Assembly (NCBI GenBank): GCA_964505725.1
Contig: CAZDJK010000095.1
Location: forward strand, 1 to 47,023
DNA: 47,023 nt
DNA from: CAVRJC01 sp964505725
GTDB taxonomy: Bacteria; Actinomycetota; Acidimicrobiia; IMCC26256; DASPTH01
Direction of reading: 5' to 3'
Shown here piece after piece: positions 35,167 to 44,776 of this stretch; within the stretch, counting starts at the first letter, position 1, and the number at the start of each line of letters is the position of its first letter. Under the pieces are notes generated by a model. That model did not search any database and was not told the origin of the DNA. It worked only from the letters and a program-made list of their open reading frames with translations. The position numbers were made by a program, and so were the translations under genes.

Positions 35167-35180
35167 CGGTCGGCCGACCG
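35167..35180. repeat. 14-bp perfect palindrome between thioesterase and J-protein genes
   Basis: CGGTCGG is followed immediately by CCGACCG. The outer bases GCAC (35163-35166) and GTGC further on could extend it with mismatches. No U-tract follows, so it is not a standard intrinsic terminator. It may be an operator, an inefficient terminator, or chance in GC-rich DNA. Confidence 0.4.
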
Positions 35181-35214
35181 ACTGTGCCGCGCTCCGACCG
35201 GGCAAGATGGGGGA

Positions 35215-35730
35215 GTGGCGATCCGGCTGCCTTCGGGTGACCTCTACGCGGAGCTCGGGGTCGCGCCCGACGCGACCCGCGACGAGATCTCGTCGGCGTT
35301 CCGCGCCCGGGCGCGCTCGTTGCACCCCGACGCCAACCCCGACCCGGTGGCGACGGCGCAGTTCCAGCGGCTGACCACGGCGTACCGCGTGCTCGTCGAC
35401 CCCGAGCACCGCGCTCGCTATGACGCCGGCCGCGCCCCCGCGGCGCCGACCGTCGTTCGCCCGGGCGTCCCGAGCCGGCCGGCTGAGCCCGCCGCGGACC
35501 GGCGCGCATCGTTCCGGTTGACCCGCCGCGGGGCGCGCTGGCTGGTGGCCGCGGGCATCGTGCTCCTGGTGCTCTCGATCGCGGTGGGCACGTGGGTGCT
35601 GCTCGACCCGGGCACCGGCGGCGACCGCACCGGCCGTGAGGTCACGCTCTGGATCGTGGCCGCCAAGCTCCTCATCGGTGGCGTCGTCGCTCTCGTGCTC
35701 GCCGCCCGCCGCCTCCGGTGGGCGCACTGA
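35215..35730 (+). CDS. Membrane-anchored J-domain protein
   Basis: A 171-residue protein with a type III J-domain at residues 9-70 (DLYAELGVAPDATRDEISSAFRARARS, then HPD at 37-39 and YRVLVDPEHRARYD). The HPD tripeptide is the DnaK-stimulating element, so it can probably recruit Hsp70. A Pro-rich linker leads to two predicted membrane helices at about 109-130 and 144-164. There is no zinc-finger or substrate-binding domain, so it likely places DnaK at the membrane. The GTG start is preceded directly by a GGGGGA stretch and by CAAGAT six bases upstream. Confidence 0.88.
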   Translation: MAIRLPSGDLYAELGVAPDATRDEISSAFRARARSLHPDANPDPVATAQFQRLTTAYRVLVDPEHRARYDAGRAPAAPTVVRPGVPSRPAEPAADRRASFRLTRRGARWLVAAGIVLLVLSIAVGTWVLLDPGTGGDRTGREVTLWIVAAKLLIGGVVALVLAARRLRWAH

Positions 35731-35749
35731 CCCGCCGTCGCCCCGCGGC

Positions 35750-35783
35750 TTGCATGACCATGCAGCTCGATGTATCGTATGCA
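35750..35783 (+). promoter_or_regulatory. argC promoter overlapped by two ARG boxes
   Basis: TTGCAT (35750-35755), a 17-base spacer and TATCGT (35773-35778) form a good promoter, with the argC ATG seven bases after the -10, so the mRNA may be leaderless. TGCATG-AC-CATGCA (35751-35764) is a perfect inverted repeat over the -35. TGTAT-CGT-ATGCA (35771-35783) is a second, slightly imperfect one over the -10. Their centres are about 20 bases apart, two helical turns, as for tandem ARG boxes bound by ArgR hexamers. The repeats resemble known actinobacterial ARG boxes, and argR is in the operon. Confidence 0.75.
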
Positions 35784-35785
35784 GC

Positions 35786-36823
35786 ATGGCGTATCGGGCT
35801 GGCATCGTCGGCGGCTCGGGCTACACGGGCGCGGAGCTCCTGCGGCTCCTCGCCGCCCACCCCGAGATCGAGGTCGCGGTCGTCACCGCGGCGTCCCACG
35901 CCGGCGCGCGTGTCCGCGAGCTGTTCCCGTCCCTTGCCCCGGCCTATCCCGATCTGGCGTACGAGGAGGCGTCGACCGCCGACCTCGCCGGCCTCGACGT
36001 GGTGTTCCTCGCGCTCCCGCACGGCGAGTCGCAGCGCATGGCGGCGCCGCTGCTCGACTCCGTCGGCCACGTCGTCGATCTCGGGGCCGACTTCCGCCTC
36101 CCGGCCGCCGACTACGAGCAGTGGTACGGCGAGGCCCATCGCTGCCCCGAGCTGCTGGCGGACTTCGCGTTCGGTCTGCCCGAGCTGTATCGCGACGAGA
36201 TCATCGCGTCGCGCCACGTCGCCGCACCGGGCTGTTACCCGACCGCCGCGGTGCTCGCGCTCGCGCCGCTGCTCGCCGGCGGGCTAGTGGAGCCCCGCGG
36301 GATCGTGGTGGACGCCGCCTCCGGCGTGTCGGGCGCGGGCCGCGGCCTGAAGGCCACGAGCCTCTTCTCCGAGGCCGACGAGAACGTCGCCGCCTACGGG
36401 CTGTTGAGCCATCGGCACACGGGGGAGATCGAGCTCGCGCTGGCGCACGTCGCGAGCCGTTCCGTGCAGGTGCTGTTCACACCGCACCTCGTGCCGATGG
36501 TCCGCGGCATCCTCGCCACTGCTTACGCGCGCCCCGCGGTCGACGGGCTCACCACGGAGGCGCTGCTCGACTGCTACCGCGCCTTCTACGACGGCGAACC
36601 CTTCGTCGTGGTCTCGGAGCAGTCGCCCGGCACGAAGGCGGCGCTCGGGGCCAACTGTGTCCATCTCACCGTGCGCCACGATCCGCGCACGAACACGGTG
36701 CTGGCGCTCGGCGCGCTCGACAACCTCGTCAAGGGCGCCTCGGGCCAGGCGGTGCAGTGCGCGAACCTCGTGCTCGGGTTGCCCGAGACGTCCGGGCTCC
36801 CGACGCTCGGGTTGATGCCGTGA
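35786..36823 (+). CDS. argC: N-acetyl-gamma-glutamyl-phosphate reductase
   Basis: ArgC reduces N-acetylglutamyl phosphate with NADPH. The N-terminal Rossmann motif is AGIVGGSGYTGAELLRLL. The catalytic Cys is in HVAAPGCYPTA, and HTGEIE and PHLVPMVRGI follow. The length is 345 residues. The ATG at 35786 is the first after the ARG-box promoter. Its TGA overlaps the argJ GTG. Confidence 0.97.
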   Translation: MAYRAGIVGGSGYTGAELLRLLAAHPEIEVAVVTAASHAGARVRELFPSLAPAYPDLAYEEASTADLAGLDVVFLALPHGESQRMAAPLLDSVGHVVDLGADFRLPAADYEQWYGEAHRCPELLADFAFGLPELYRDEIIASRHVAAPGCYPTAAVLALAPLLAGGLVEPRGIVVDAASGVSGAGRGLKATSLFSEADENVAAYGLLSHRHTGEIELALAHVASRSVQVLFTPHLVPMVRGILATAYARPAVDGLTTEALLDCYRAFYDGEPFVVVSEQSPGTKAALGANCVHLTVRHDPRTNTVLALGALDNLVKGASGQAVQCANLVLGLPETSGLPTLGLMP

Positions 36824-38019
36824 GCGTCACCGCGGCGCCCGGGTTCGTCGCCGCTGGCATCGCCTCGGGCATCAAGCCGAAGGGGGCGCCCGACCTCGCG
36901 CTCGTGGCGACGGCCGACCACGCGCCGGTCACCGCCGCCGGCGTGTTCACCTCCAACCTCGTGGCCGCGGCGCCGGTACAGGTCAGCCGGGCCCACCTCG
37001 TCGACGGCCGTGCCGCCGCGGTGGTCCTGAACTCGGGCAACGCCAACGCCGCCACCGGCGACGCCGGGCGCGCCACTGCGCAGCGCACCGCGGAGCTTGC
37101 CGCGAGCGGGCTCGGCTGCGCACCGCGCGACGTGCTCGTCTGCTCCACCGGGCTCATCGGCATCCCGATGCCCACCGCCCCCCTGGAATCGGGCATCCCC
37201 GAGCTCGTGGCCGGGCTGGCGGGCGTCCCGGCCGCGGCGACCGCGGCGGCGACGGCGATCCTCACCACCGACACGGTCGAGAAGGAGACGGTCCAACGCG
37301 CCCATCTCGGCGGCGGCGCGATCGCGACCGTCGGCGGAATGGCCAAGGGGGCGGCGATGCTCTCGCCGGCGATGGCGACGATGCTCGCGGTGCTCACGAC
37401 CGACGCCGCGGTCGACGGCGGTATGCTCCGGGCCGCGTTGGCCGAGGCCGTCGCGGGATCGTTTAACTCCCTGATCGTCGACGACTGCACCAGCACCAAC
37501 GACACCGTGCTCGTGCTCGCCGGGGGCGCGCTCGGGAACGAGCCCCTCGCGCGGGGGACTCGGGGCGCGGAAGCGTTCGGGGAAGCGCTCGCGCTCGCGT
37601 GCGCGGACCTCGCACGGCAGATGGCGGCCGACGCCGAAGGCGCCACCAAGCTCGCCCGGATCGTCGTGCGCGGCGCACGCTCCGGGGCGGAGGCGCGGAC
37701 GGCAGCCCGCGCCGTGGCGAGGAGCCAGCTCGTGCAGTGCTCGCTCTTCGGCAACGACCCCTACTGGGGTCGCGTCATCTCCGAGCTCGGGGCGAGCGGC
37801 GCGCGTTTCCTCCCGGAGCGGGTGGACATCTCGTACCAGGGAGTGGTCGTGTGCCACGAGGGGATCGCCGCCGCGCACGACGAGGCTGCGCTGGCGGTGC
37901 GCATGGCGGAGCGCGACATCCTGATCGAGTGCGACCTGCACGCCGGCAACGGCGAGGACACGGTCACGTTCACGGATCTCACCCACGCGTACGTCACCGA
38001 GAACATGGGCACGTCATGA
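36820..38019 (+). CDS. argJ: Glutamate N-acetyltransferase / ornithine acetyltransferase ArgJ
   Basis: ArgJ recycles the acetyl group from acetylornithine to glutamate, making the arginine pathway cyclic. It self-cleaves before a Thr in the motif seen here as GAAMLSPAMATMLAVLTTDA. The N-terminal part shows TSNLVAAAPVQVSR and NSGNANAATG; the C-terminal part shows the conserved VQCSLFGNDPYWGR and ends VTENMGTS. Whether it is bifunctional (also using acetyl-CoA) cannot be read from the sequence, but no argA is present here. The length is 399 residues. The start GTG overlaps argC, and the stop overlaps argB (ATGA). Confidence 0.97.
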   Translation: MSVTAAPGFVAAGIASGIKPKGAPDLALVATADHAPVTAAGVFTSNLVAAAPVQVSRAHLVDGRAAAVVLNSGNANAATGDAGRATAQRTAELAASGLGCAPRDVLVCSTGLIGIPMPTAPLESGIPELVAGLAGVPAAATAAATAILTTDTVEKETVQRAHLGGGAIATVGGMAKGAAMLSPAMATMLAVLTTDAAVDGGMLRAALAEAVAGSFNSLIVDDCTSTNDTVLVLAGGALGNEPLARGTRGAEAFGEALALACADLARQMAADAEGATKLARIVVRGARSGAEARTAARAVARSQLVQCSLFGNDPYWGRVISELGASGARFLPERVDISYQGVVVCHEGIAAAHDEAALAVRMAERDILIECDLHAGNGEDTVTFTDLTHAYVTENMGTS

Positions 38020-38888
38020 GCGCGACCACGGAGGCCATGGCCCGGGCGTCGGTGCTCGCCGATGCCCTTCCGTACATCCGCGAGTTCGCGGGTCGTACCT
38101 TCGTCATCAAGTACGGCGGACACGCCATGGACGATCCTGCGCTCGCCGACCTGTTCGCGCGCGACGTCGTGCTCATGCACCTCGTCGGGCTGCACCCGGT
38201 CGTGGTGCACGGGGGCGGCCCGCAGATCAGCGAGCTGATGCAACGGCTCGGCAAGGAACCGGAGTTTGTCGACGGGCTGCGGGTCACCGACGCCGACACT
38301 GTCGACATCGTGCGCATGGCGCTCGTGGGCAAGGTCAACCGCGAGGTCGTGGCGTCGCTGAACCGGCACGGGTCGTTCGCGGTCGGGCTCGCGGGTGAGG
38401 ACGCCAGCCTGATCACGGTGAAGATGCGCGACGAGCGGCTCGGGTTCGTGGGTGACGTCGAGCGCATCGACCCCGCGATCCTCGAACGACTGATCCGCGA
38501 GGACCTGATCCCGGTCGTCGCGACAGTGGGCGTCGACGAGACCGGGCAGGCCTACAACGTGAACGCCGACACGGTCGCGGGCGAGATCGCAGTGGCGCTC
38601 GGCGCGGAGAAGCTCGTCTACCTCACCGACGTGCCGGGCATCTATGTCGACCCCGACGACGAGCAGACCCTCGTCTCCCGCACCAATGTCGGAGGGTTGC
38701 GCAGGCTGCTCGCCGAGGGCCGCGCCACCGGCGGCATGATCCCGAAGCTGGAATCCTGCGTGCGTGCGTTGGAGGGCGGGGTGAAGCGTGCGCACGTCGT
38801 CGACGGTCGGGTCCCGCACGTCCTCCTGCTCGAATTCTTCACCCGAGAGGGGATCGGCACCATGATCGAGCCGGGAGCGCTCGCATGA
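38016..38888 (+). CDS. argB: Acetylglutamate kinase
   Basis: ArgB phosphorylates N-acetylglutamate. The amino-acid-kinase fold shows VIKYGGHAM at the N-terminus, VVVHGGGPQISELM and GKVNREVV. Substrate-binding segments are AYNVNADTVAGEIAVALGAEKLVYLTDVPG and GGMIPKLESCVRAL. The N-terminal helix before the core (MARASVLADALPYIREF) is of the kind that links hexamers in arginine-inhibited enzymes, so feedback inhibition is likely. The length is 290 residues. Confidence 0.97.
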   Translation: MSATTEAMARASVLADALPYIREFAGRTFVIKYGGHAMDDPALADLFARDVVLMHLVGLHPVVVHGGGPQISELMQRLGKEPEFVDGLRVTDADTVDIVRMALVGKVNREVVASLNRHGSFAVGLAGEDASLITVKMRDERLGFVGDVERIDPAILERLIREDLIPVVATVGVDETGQAYNVNADTVAGEIAVALGAEKLVYLTDVPGIYVDPDDEQTLVSRTNVGGLRRLLAEGRATGGMIPKLESCVRALEGGVKRAHVVDGRVPHVLLLEFFTREGIGTMIEPGALA

Positions 38889-40084
38889 CCACCTTCCACG
38901 AGCTGGAGACGCTCGACGCCGAGCACGTCATGCAGACGTACGGGCGGCTCCCGGTCGCATTCGTGCGCGGCGAGGGCACGAAGCTCTGGGACAGCGAGGG
39001 CAAGGAGTACCTCGACTTCCTCGGTGGTCTCGCGGTCACCGCGCTCGGACACTCACACCCGGCGGTCGCCGACGCGGTGGCGGCGCAGGCGCGCACGCTG
39101 CTCCACGTGTCGAACCTCTACTACAACGAGGTGCAGCCGCGCCTCGGCGCGACCGTCGACGGCCTGCTCGGCGGGGGCGGTCGCGTCTTCTTCTGCAATT
39201 CCGGCGCCGAGGCCAACGAGTGCGCGATCAAGCTCGCGCGGCGCCACGGCCAGTTGCACGGCGGGCCCGAGCGGTACCACGTGCTCTCGGCCCTCGGCTC
39301 GTTCCACGGCCGCACGCTGTCGACGCTCGCCGCCACCGGGCAGCCGCAGAAGCAGGAGACGTTCCAGCCGCTGCCGACGGGCTTCCGCCAGGTCGCGTTC
39401 GGCGCGCTCGACGCGCTCGCCGCCGCGATGGACGAACGCGTGTGCGCGGTGTTGCTCGAGCCGGTGCAGGGCGAGGGCGGGGTCGTCCCGGCGCCTGCGG
39501 GCTACCTCGAAGCGGTGCGGGCCCTCTGCGACGAGCGCGAGGCGCTGCTCGTCGTCGACGAGATTCAGACCGGGCTCGGCCGCACCGGCCGCTGGTTCGG
39601 CTTCCAGCACGCCCGGGGCGTGCAGCCCGACATCGTGACCATGGCGAAGGCGCTCGGGAACGGCGTGCCGATCGGCGCGTGCTGGGCGCGAGCCGAGGTG
39701 GCAGCGGCGTTCTCGCCCGGCGACCACGCGACGACGTTCGGCGGCCAGCCGCTCGCCGCGCGCGCCGCCAGCACCGTGCTCGAGGTCATGCAACAGGTCG
39801 ACGCGCCGGCGCTCGCGGAGCGGGCGGGGGAGCGGCTGGCCAAGGCGTTGGCCGCGCTACCCGGGATCGCCGACGTCCGCGGCGTGGGGTTGATCCTCGC
39901 CGCGGAGCTCGAACCGCCTCGGCCCTCCGCGCCCATCGCCACGCGCTGCCTCGAGGAGGGACTGGTCGTCAACGCGGTCACGCCGACCGCGCTGCGGTTC
40001 GAGCCGTCGCTGCTCGTGACCGACGACGAGATCGACGCCGCGGTGGCGATCGTCGAGCGCGTGCTCCGGGAGCTCCCGTCGTGA
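38885..40084 (+). CDS. argD: Acetylornithine aminotransferase
   Basis: A PLP-dependent class III aminotransferase forming N-acetylornithine. Conserved blocks are GKEYLDFLGGLAVTALGHSHP, FFCNSGAEANECAIKLAR, LLVVDEIQTGLGRTG, and the Schiff-base Lys in MAKALGNGVPIGA. The substrate region HATTFGGQPLAARAA follows. The length is 399 residues. Its ATG overlaps the argB stop by four bases. The enzyme may also serve lysine synthesis (DapC activity), as in other bacteria. Confidence 0.96.
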   Translation: MTTFHELETLDAEHVMQTYGRLPVAFVRGEGTKLWDSEGKEYLDFLGGLAVTALGHSHPAVADAVAAQARTLLHVSNLYYNEVQPRLGATVDGLLGGGGRVFFCNSGAEANECAIKLARRHGQLHGGPERYHVLSALGSFHGRTLSTLAATGQPQKQETFQPLPTGFRQVAFGALDALAAAMDERVCAVLLEPVQGEGGVVPAPAGYLEAVRALCDEREALLVVDEIQTGLGRTGRWFGFQHARGVQPDIVTMAKALGNGVPIGACWARAEVAAAFSPGDHATTFGGQPLAARAASTVLEVMQQVDAPALAERAGERLAKALAALPGIADVRGVGLILAAELEPPRPSAPIATRCLEEGLVVNAVTPTALRFEPSLLVTDDEIDAAVAIVERVLRELPS

Positions 40085-41061
40085 AGGCGGCGCAGCTCCT
40101 CGAGGTCGACGACCTCACACCGGCGGAATTCGCGGAGGTGCTCGACCTCGCGGCCGCCTGGAAGCACGATCCCGGCTCGGTCCCTCGCATGCTCGAGGGC
40201 CGGGGCGCCGCGCTCCTGTTCGAGAAGCCGTCGGCCCGGACGCGCGCGTCCACTGAGATGGCCGTGGTCTCCCTCGGCGGCCACCCCATGTACATCCGCG
40301 CCGACGAGGTGGGGTTGGGCGTGCGCGAGTCGGTGGCCGACGTCACCCGCACGCTCTCCTCGTACTGCGCGGTGCTCGCCGCCCGTGTGTTCGCGCACGA
40401 GACGCTCGAGGAGATGGCGCGCGTCGCTCCGATCCCGGTTGTGAACCTCTTGTCCGATCGAGCGCACCCGTGCCAGGCGGTGGCCGACCTGCTCACCGTG
40501 CGCGAGCTCACCGGAGGGCTGGACGGCCGCCGGCTGGCGTTCGTCGGCGACGGCAACAACGTCGCCGCGTCGCTCGCGTACGGAGCCGCGTTGTCGGGAG
40601 TCGAGCTGACGCTCGCGTCCCCACCCGGTTACGAGCTCGACGACGTGACCGTCGACCGGGCGCGGAACCTGGGCGCCACGATCGAGCTGCTCACCGACCC
40701 GTACGAGGCGGTCCGCGGCGTCGACGCCGTCTACACCGACGTGTGGACGTCGATGGGGCAGGAGGACGAGACGGCCACGCGGCGCGCGGCGTTCGCGGGA
40801 TATGGCGTCGACACCGCGCTGATGGACGCGGCGGGCGACCAGGCCTGGTTCCTGCACTGCCTCCCGGCCCACCGCGGCGAGGAGGTGACGGCCGACGTGA
40901 TCGACGGCCCGCGCAGTGCGGTGTGGCAGCAGGCTGCCAACCGCATGCATGCCGCGCGCGCGGTGCTCGGCGCGCTGCTCGGCGCGCTGCTGGGCGCAGG
41001 ATCCGGGCCGGGAGGGGAGCGGCGCGGCTCCGGTGACCCGACCCGAGCGGGCGGCGCGTGA
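40081..41061 (+). CDS. argF: Ornithine carbamoyltransferase
   Basis: ArgF makes citrulline from ornithine and carbamoyl phosphate. The carbamoyl-phosphate loop reads SARTR (51-55), an accepted variant of STRTR. HPCQAVADLL, the ornithine-binding DVWTSMGQE, and the catalytic HCLPAHRGEEV are all intact. The protein ends in an unusual tail (LGALLGALLGAGSGPGGERRG...) encoded in part by a 12-bp tandem duplication, giving 326 residues against ~305-310 for most homologues. The GTG overlaps argD, and the stop overlaps argR. Confidence 0.96.
   Translation: MKAAQLLEVDDLTPAEFAEVLDLAAAWKHDPGSVPRMLEGRGAALLFEKPSARTRASTEMAVVSLGGHPMYIRADEVGLGVRESVADVTRTLSSYCAVLAARVFAHETLEEMARVAPIPVVNLLSDRAHPCQAVADLLTVRELTGGLDGRRLAFVGDGNNVAASLAYGAALSGVELTLASPPGYELDDVTVDRARNLGATIELLTDPYEAVRGVDAVYTDVWTSMGQEDETATRRAAFAGYGVDTALMDAAGDQAWFLHCLPAHRGEEVTADVIDGPRSAVWQQAANRMHAARAVLGALLGALLGAGSGPGGERRGSGDPTRAGGA
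40965..41000 (+). repeat. 12-bp tandem duplication in the argF 3' end
   Basis: GCTCGGCGCGCT occurs twice back to back (40965-40976 and 40977-40988), followed by a decayed third copy GCTGGGCGCAGG (40989-41000). It encodes LGAL-LGAL-LGAG in the nonconserved tail of ArgF. The unit keeps the reading frame, so copy-number change would alter only the tail length. Confidence 0.9.
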
Positions 41062-41531
41062 TGGCGACACTCGGCAAGCCCCAGCGCCAGCACCGGATCG
41101 CGCGTCTGCTCGAGGAGCAGGCGATCTCCAGCCAGGTGCAGCTCGTGGAGTTGCTGGCCGCTGACGGCGTGGTCGCGACCCAGGCGACGGTGAGCCGCGA
41201 TCTCGAGGAGCTCGGGGCGGTGAAGGTGCGCATCCCCGGCGGTGCGATGGCGTATGCCATCCCCGAGCACGCGAAGGAAGGAGCGGTGTCCGACGACCAC
41301 CTGCGCCGCGTCGTGGGGGAGTTCGTCGTCGAGGTCGCGCAGAGCGCCAATCTGGTGGTGCTGCGTACGCCGCCGGGCTCGGCGCACGTGGTCGCGTCTG
41401 CGCTCGACCGCGCCGCGCTCGCCGACGTGCTGGGCACGGTCGCCGGGGACGACACCGTCCTGCTCGTGTGCGCGGAGTCCGCCGGCGGGGTGCCGGTCGC
41501 CACCGAGCTCGCCCGCCTCGCGGGCCTGTAG
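41061..41531 (+). CDS. argR: Arginine repressor
   Basis: ArgR is a hexameric repressor that uses arginine as co-repressor. The N-terminal winged helix contains RQHRIARLLEEQAISSQVQLVELL and the recognition helix ATQATVSRDLEELGAVKVR. The C-terminal oligomerisation and arginine-binding domain carries GTVAGDDTVLLVC. The ATG at 41061 overlaps the argF stop (TGATG); a GTG directly before it (41058) is equally possible. The length is 156 residues. Its likely operators lie at 35751-35783. Confidence 0.96.
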   Translation: MATLGKPQRQHRIARLLEEQAISSQVQLVELLAADGVVATQATVSRDLEELGAVKVRIPGGAMAYAIPEHAKEGAVSDDHLRRVVGEFVVEVAQSANLVVLRTPPGSAHVVASALDRAALADVLGTVAGDDTVLLVCAESAGGVPVATELARLAGL

Positions 41532-41556
41532 GCAATGCAGTAGAGGAAGGAAGGCC

Positions 41557-42776
41557 ATGCCCGAGCGGGTTGTGCTCGCGTACTCCGGCGGTCTCGACAC
41601 GTCGGTCGCGGTCAAGTGGATCCAGGAGGAGTGGGAGGCCGAGGTGGTCGCCCTCGCGGTCGACGTGGGCCAGACCGCCGACGACCCGTGGGACGTGATC
41701 GTCGACCGCGCGCTCGCCGCGGGCGCGGTGGAGGCGAGGGTCGTCGACGCGCGCGCCGAGTTCGCCACCGACTTCCTGGTCCCCGCGGTCCACGCCAACG
41801 CCCGCTACGAGGGGAAGTACCCGCTCGTGTCCGCCCTCTCGCGACCGGTCATCGCGCGCCACCTCGTCGCCGCCGCGCGCGAGTTCGGGGCCGACGCTGT
41901 CGCCCACGGCTGTACCGGCAAGGGCAACGACCAGGTGCGGTTCGAGGTGGCGGTGCGTGCGCTCGCCCCCGACCTCGACGTGCTGGCGCCGGTGCGGGTG
42001 TGGGGCTTCACGCGCGAAGACAGCATCGATTACGCGCGCAAGCACGAGATCCCTGTCCATTCCACCAAGGAGAGCCTCTACTCGATCGACGAGAACCTCT
42101 GGGGCCGTGCCATCGAGTGCGGCGTGATCGAGGATCCGTGGCGCTCGCCGCCACGCGATGCCTACGCACTCACGCGGGACCCCTCGGAGGCGCCGCGGGA
42201 GTCGCGCGAGATCGTGCTGCGCTTCGAGGAGGGAGTGCCGGTCGCGCTCGACGGCCGGGCGTTGCCCCTCCACGAGCTGGTACCCGAGCTCGGCGGGGTC
42301 GTCGGCGCGTACGGCTACGGCCGCCTCGACATGGTCGAGAACCGGCGGGTCGGCATCAAGAGCCGCGAGACGTACGAGTGCCCCGGGTCGCTCGCGGTGC
42401 TGCTCGCGCACGCCGACCTCGAGTCGATCACGCAGGAGCGCGACCTGATGCGGGAGAAGGCGCGGCTCGAGCCGCGCTACGCCGAGCTGGTGTACGACGG
42501 CCTCTGGTTCTCGCCCCTCCGGGAGGCGCTGGACGCGTTCATGCGCGAGTCACAGCGTTTCGTGACCGGCGACGTGCGGCTGCGGCTCGAGCCCGGCACA
42601 TGCTTCGTCGCCGGGCGCCGCGCCGATCACCCGCTCTACAGCTACGAGCTGGCGACCTACGACGCGGCCGACCGGTTCCGCCACGAGGACTCTGCCGGCT
42701 TCGTGCGGCTGTGGGGGCTCTCGGTGGAGACGTGGGCCCGCGAGCAGGGCGGCGGTGACCGCCGCGAGCCGGGATC

Positions 42777-42780
<4 letters not shown>
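41557..42780 (+). CDS. argG: Argininosuccinate synthase
   Basis: ArgG ligates citrulline and aspartate using ATP. The N-type ATP pyrophosphatase loop LAYSGGLDTSVAVKWI is at the N-terminus. AHGCTGKGNDQVRFE and DENLWGRAIECGVIEDP are diagnostic, and PGSLAVLLAHADLE follows. The length is 407 residues. A 25-base gap from argR holds a good ribosome-binding site (AGGAAGGAAGG) before the ATG at 41557. The stop overlaps argH by four bases (GTGA). Confidence 0.97.
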
Positions 42781-44155
<1,375 letters not shown>

Positions 44156-44159
<4 letters not shown>

Positions 44160-44764
44160 GGCGGACGCTCACGCGCTCGTTCTACGCGCGCGACCCGCGT
44201 GAGCTGGCGCCGCTGCTCCTGAACAAGCTCCTCGTGCTCGACGACGGACCCGAAACCCTCTCGGCGCGGCTCGTCGAGGTGGAGGCATACTGCGGCGCCG
44301 AAGATCCGGGCAGCCACGCGTACCGCGGCATGACGGCGCGCAACGCGACGATGTTCGCGCCGGCGGGCCATCTCTACGTGTACTTCACCTACGGGATGCA
44401 CTGGTGCGCGAACGTCGTCGCCGGGCGGCGCGGCGAGGGGGTGGCGGTCCTGCTGCGCGCGGCCGCGCCGGTGACGGGTCTCGACGCGATGCGCGTCCGG
44501 CGCCCGAAGGCGCGCTCCGAACGCGAGCTGTGCGCCGGCCCGGCCCGGCTGTGCCAGGCGTTCGGCATCACCGGCGAGCGCGACGGCACCGACCTCACCC
44601 GGGGTCCGCTTCGTGTCGTCGACGACGGGGTCGCGCCGCCGGCGCGGCCGTTCGTCAGCACGCGCATCGGTCTCACGTCGGGGCGCGGGGACGAGCACCC
44701 GTGGCGCTTCGCCGTCCCCGGTGACCCGCACATCAGCCGAAGCCCCCGCGGGATCGCCGGGTAG
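44156..44764 (+). CDS. mpg: 3-methyladenine DNA glycosylase (AAG/MPG family)
   Basis: An alkyladenine DNA glycosylase that removes alkylated purines. Diagnostic segments are LVEVEAYCGAEDPGSHAYRG with the catalytic Glu, MTARNATMFAPAGHLYVYFTYGMHWCANVV, and VLLRAAAP. It ends DPHISRSPRG. The length is 202 residues. The GTG start overlaps the argH stop, so it is co-transcribed with the arginine operon; the argH-mpg-tyrS order occurs in other Actinobacteria. Confidence 0.95.
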
Positions 44765-44776
44765 CGTTCCGGGCTC

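Noticed and set aside
41523..41545. GGCAATGCAGTAG upstream of argG as an ARG box
   Set aside because: Only one half-site (ATGCA) is present and no inverted partner at the right distance.
39565..42411. A 948-codon open frame on the minus strand across argD-argF-argR-argG
   Set aside because: It is antisense to four unmistakable arginine genes and its translation is low-complexity (Arg/Gly/Ala-rich with no family pattern), as expected from GC-biased third positions. The same holds for the long minus-strand frames at 4058-6118, 1899-3482, 7294-9543, 16352-19211 and 33892-35805.
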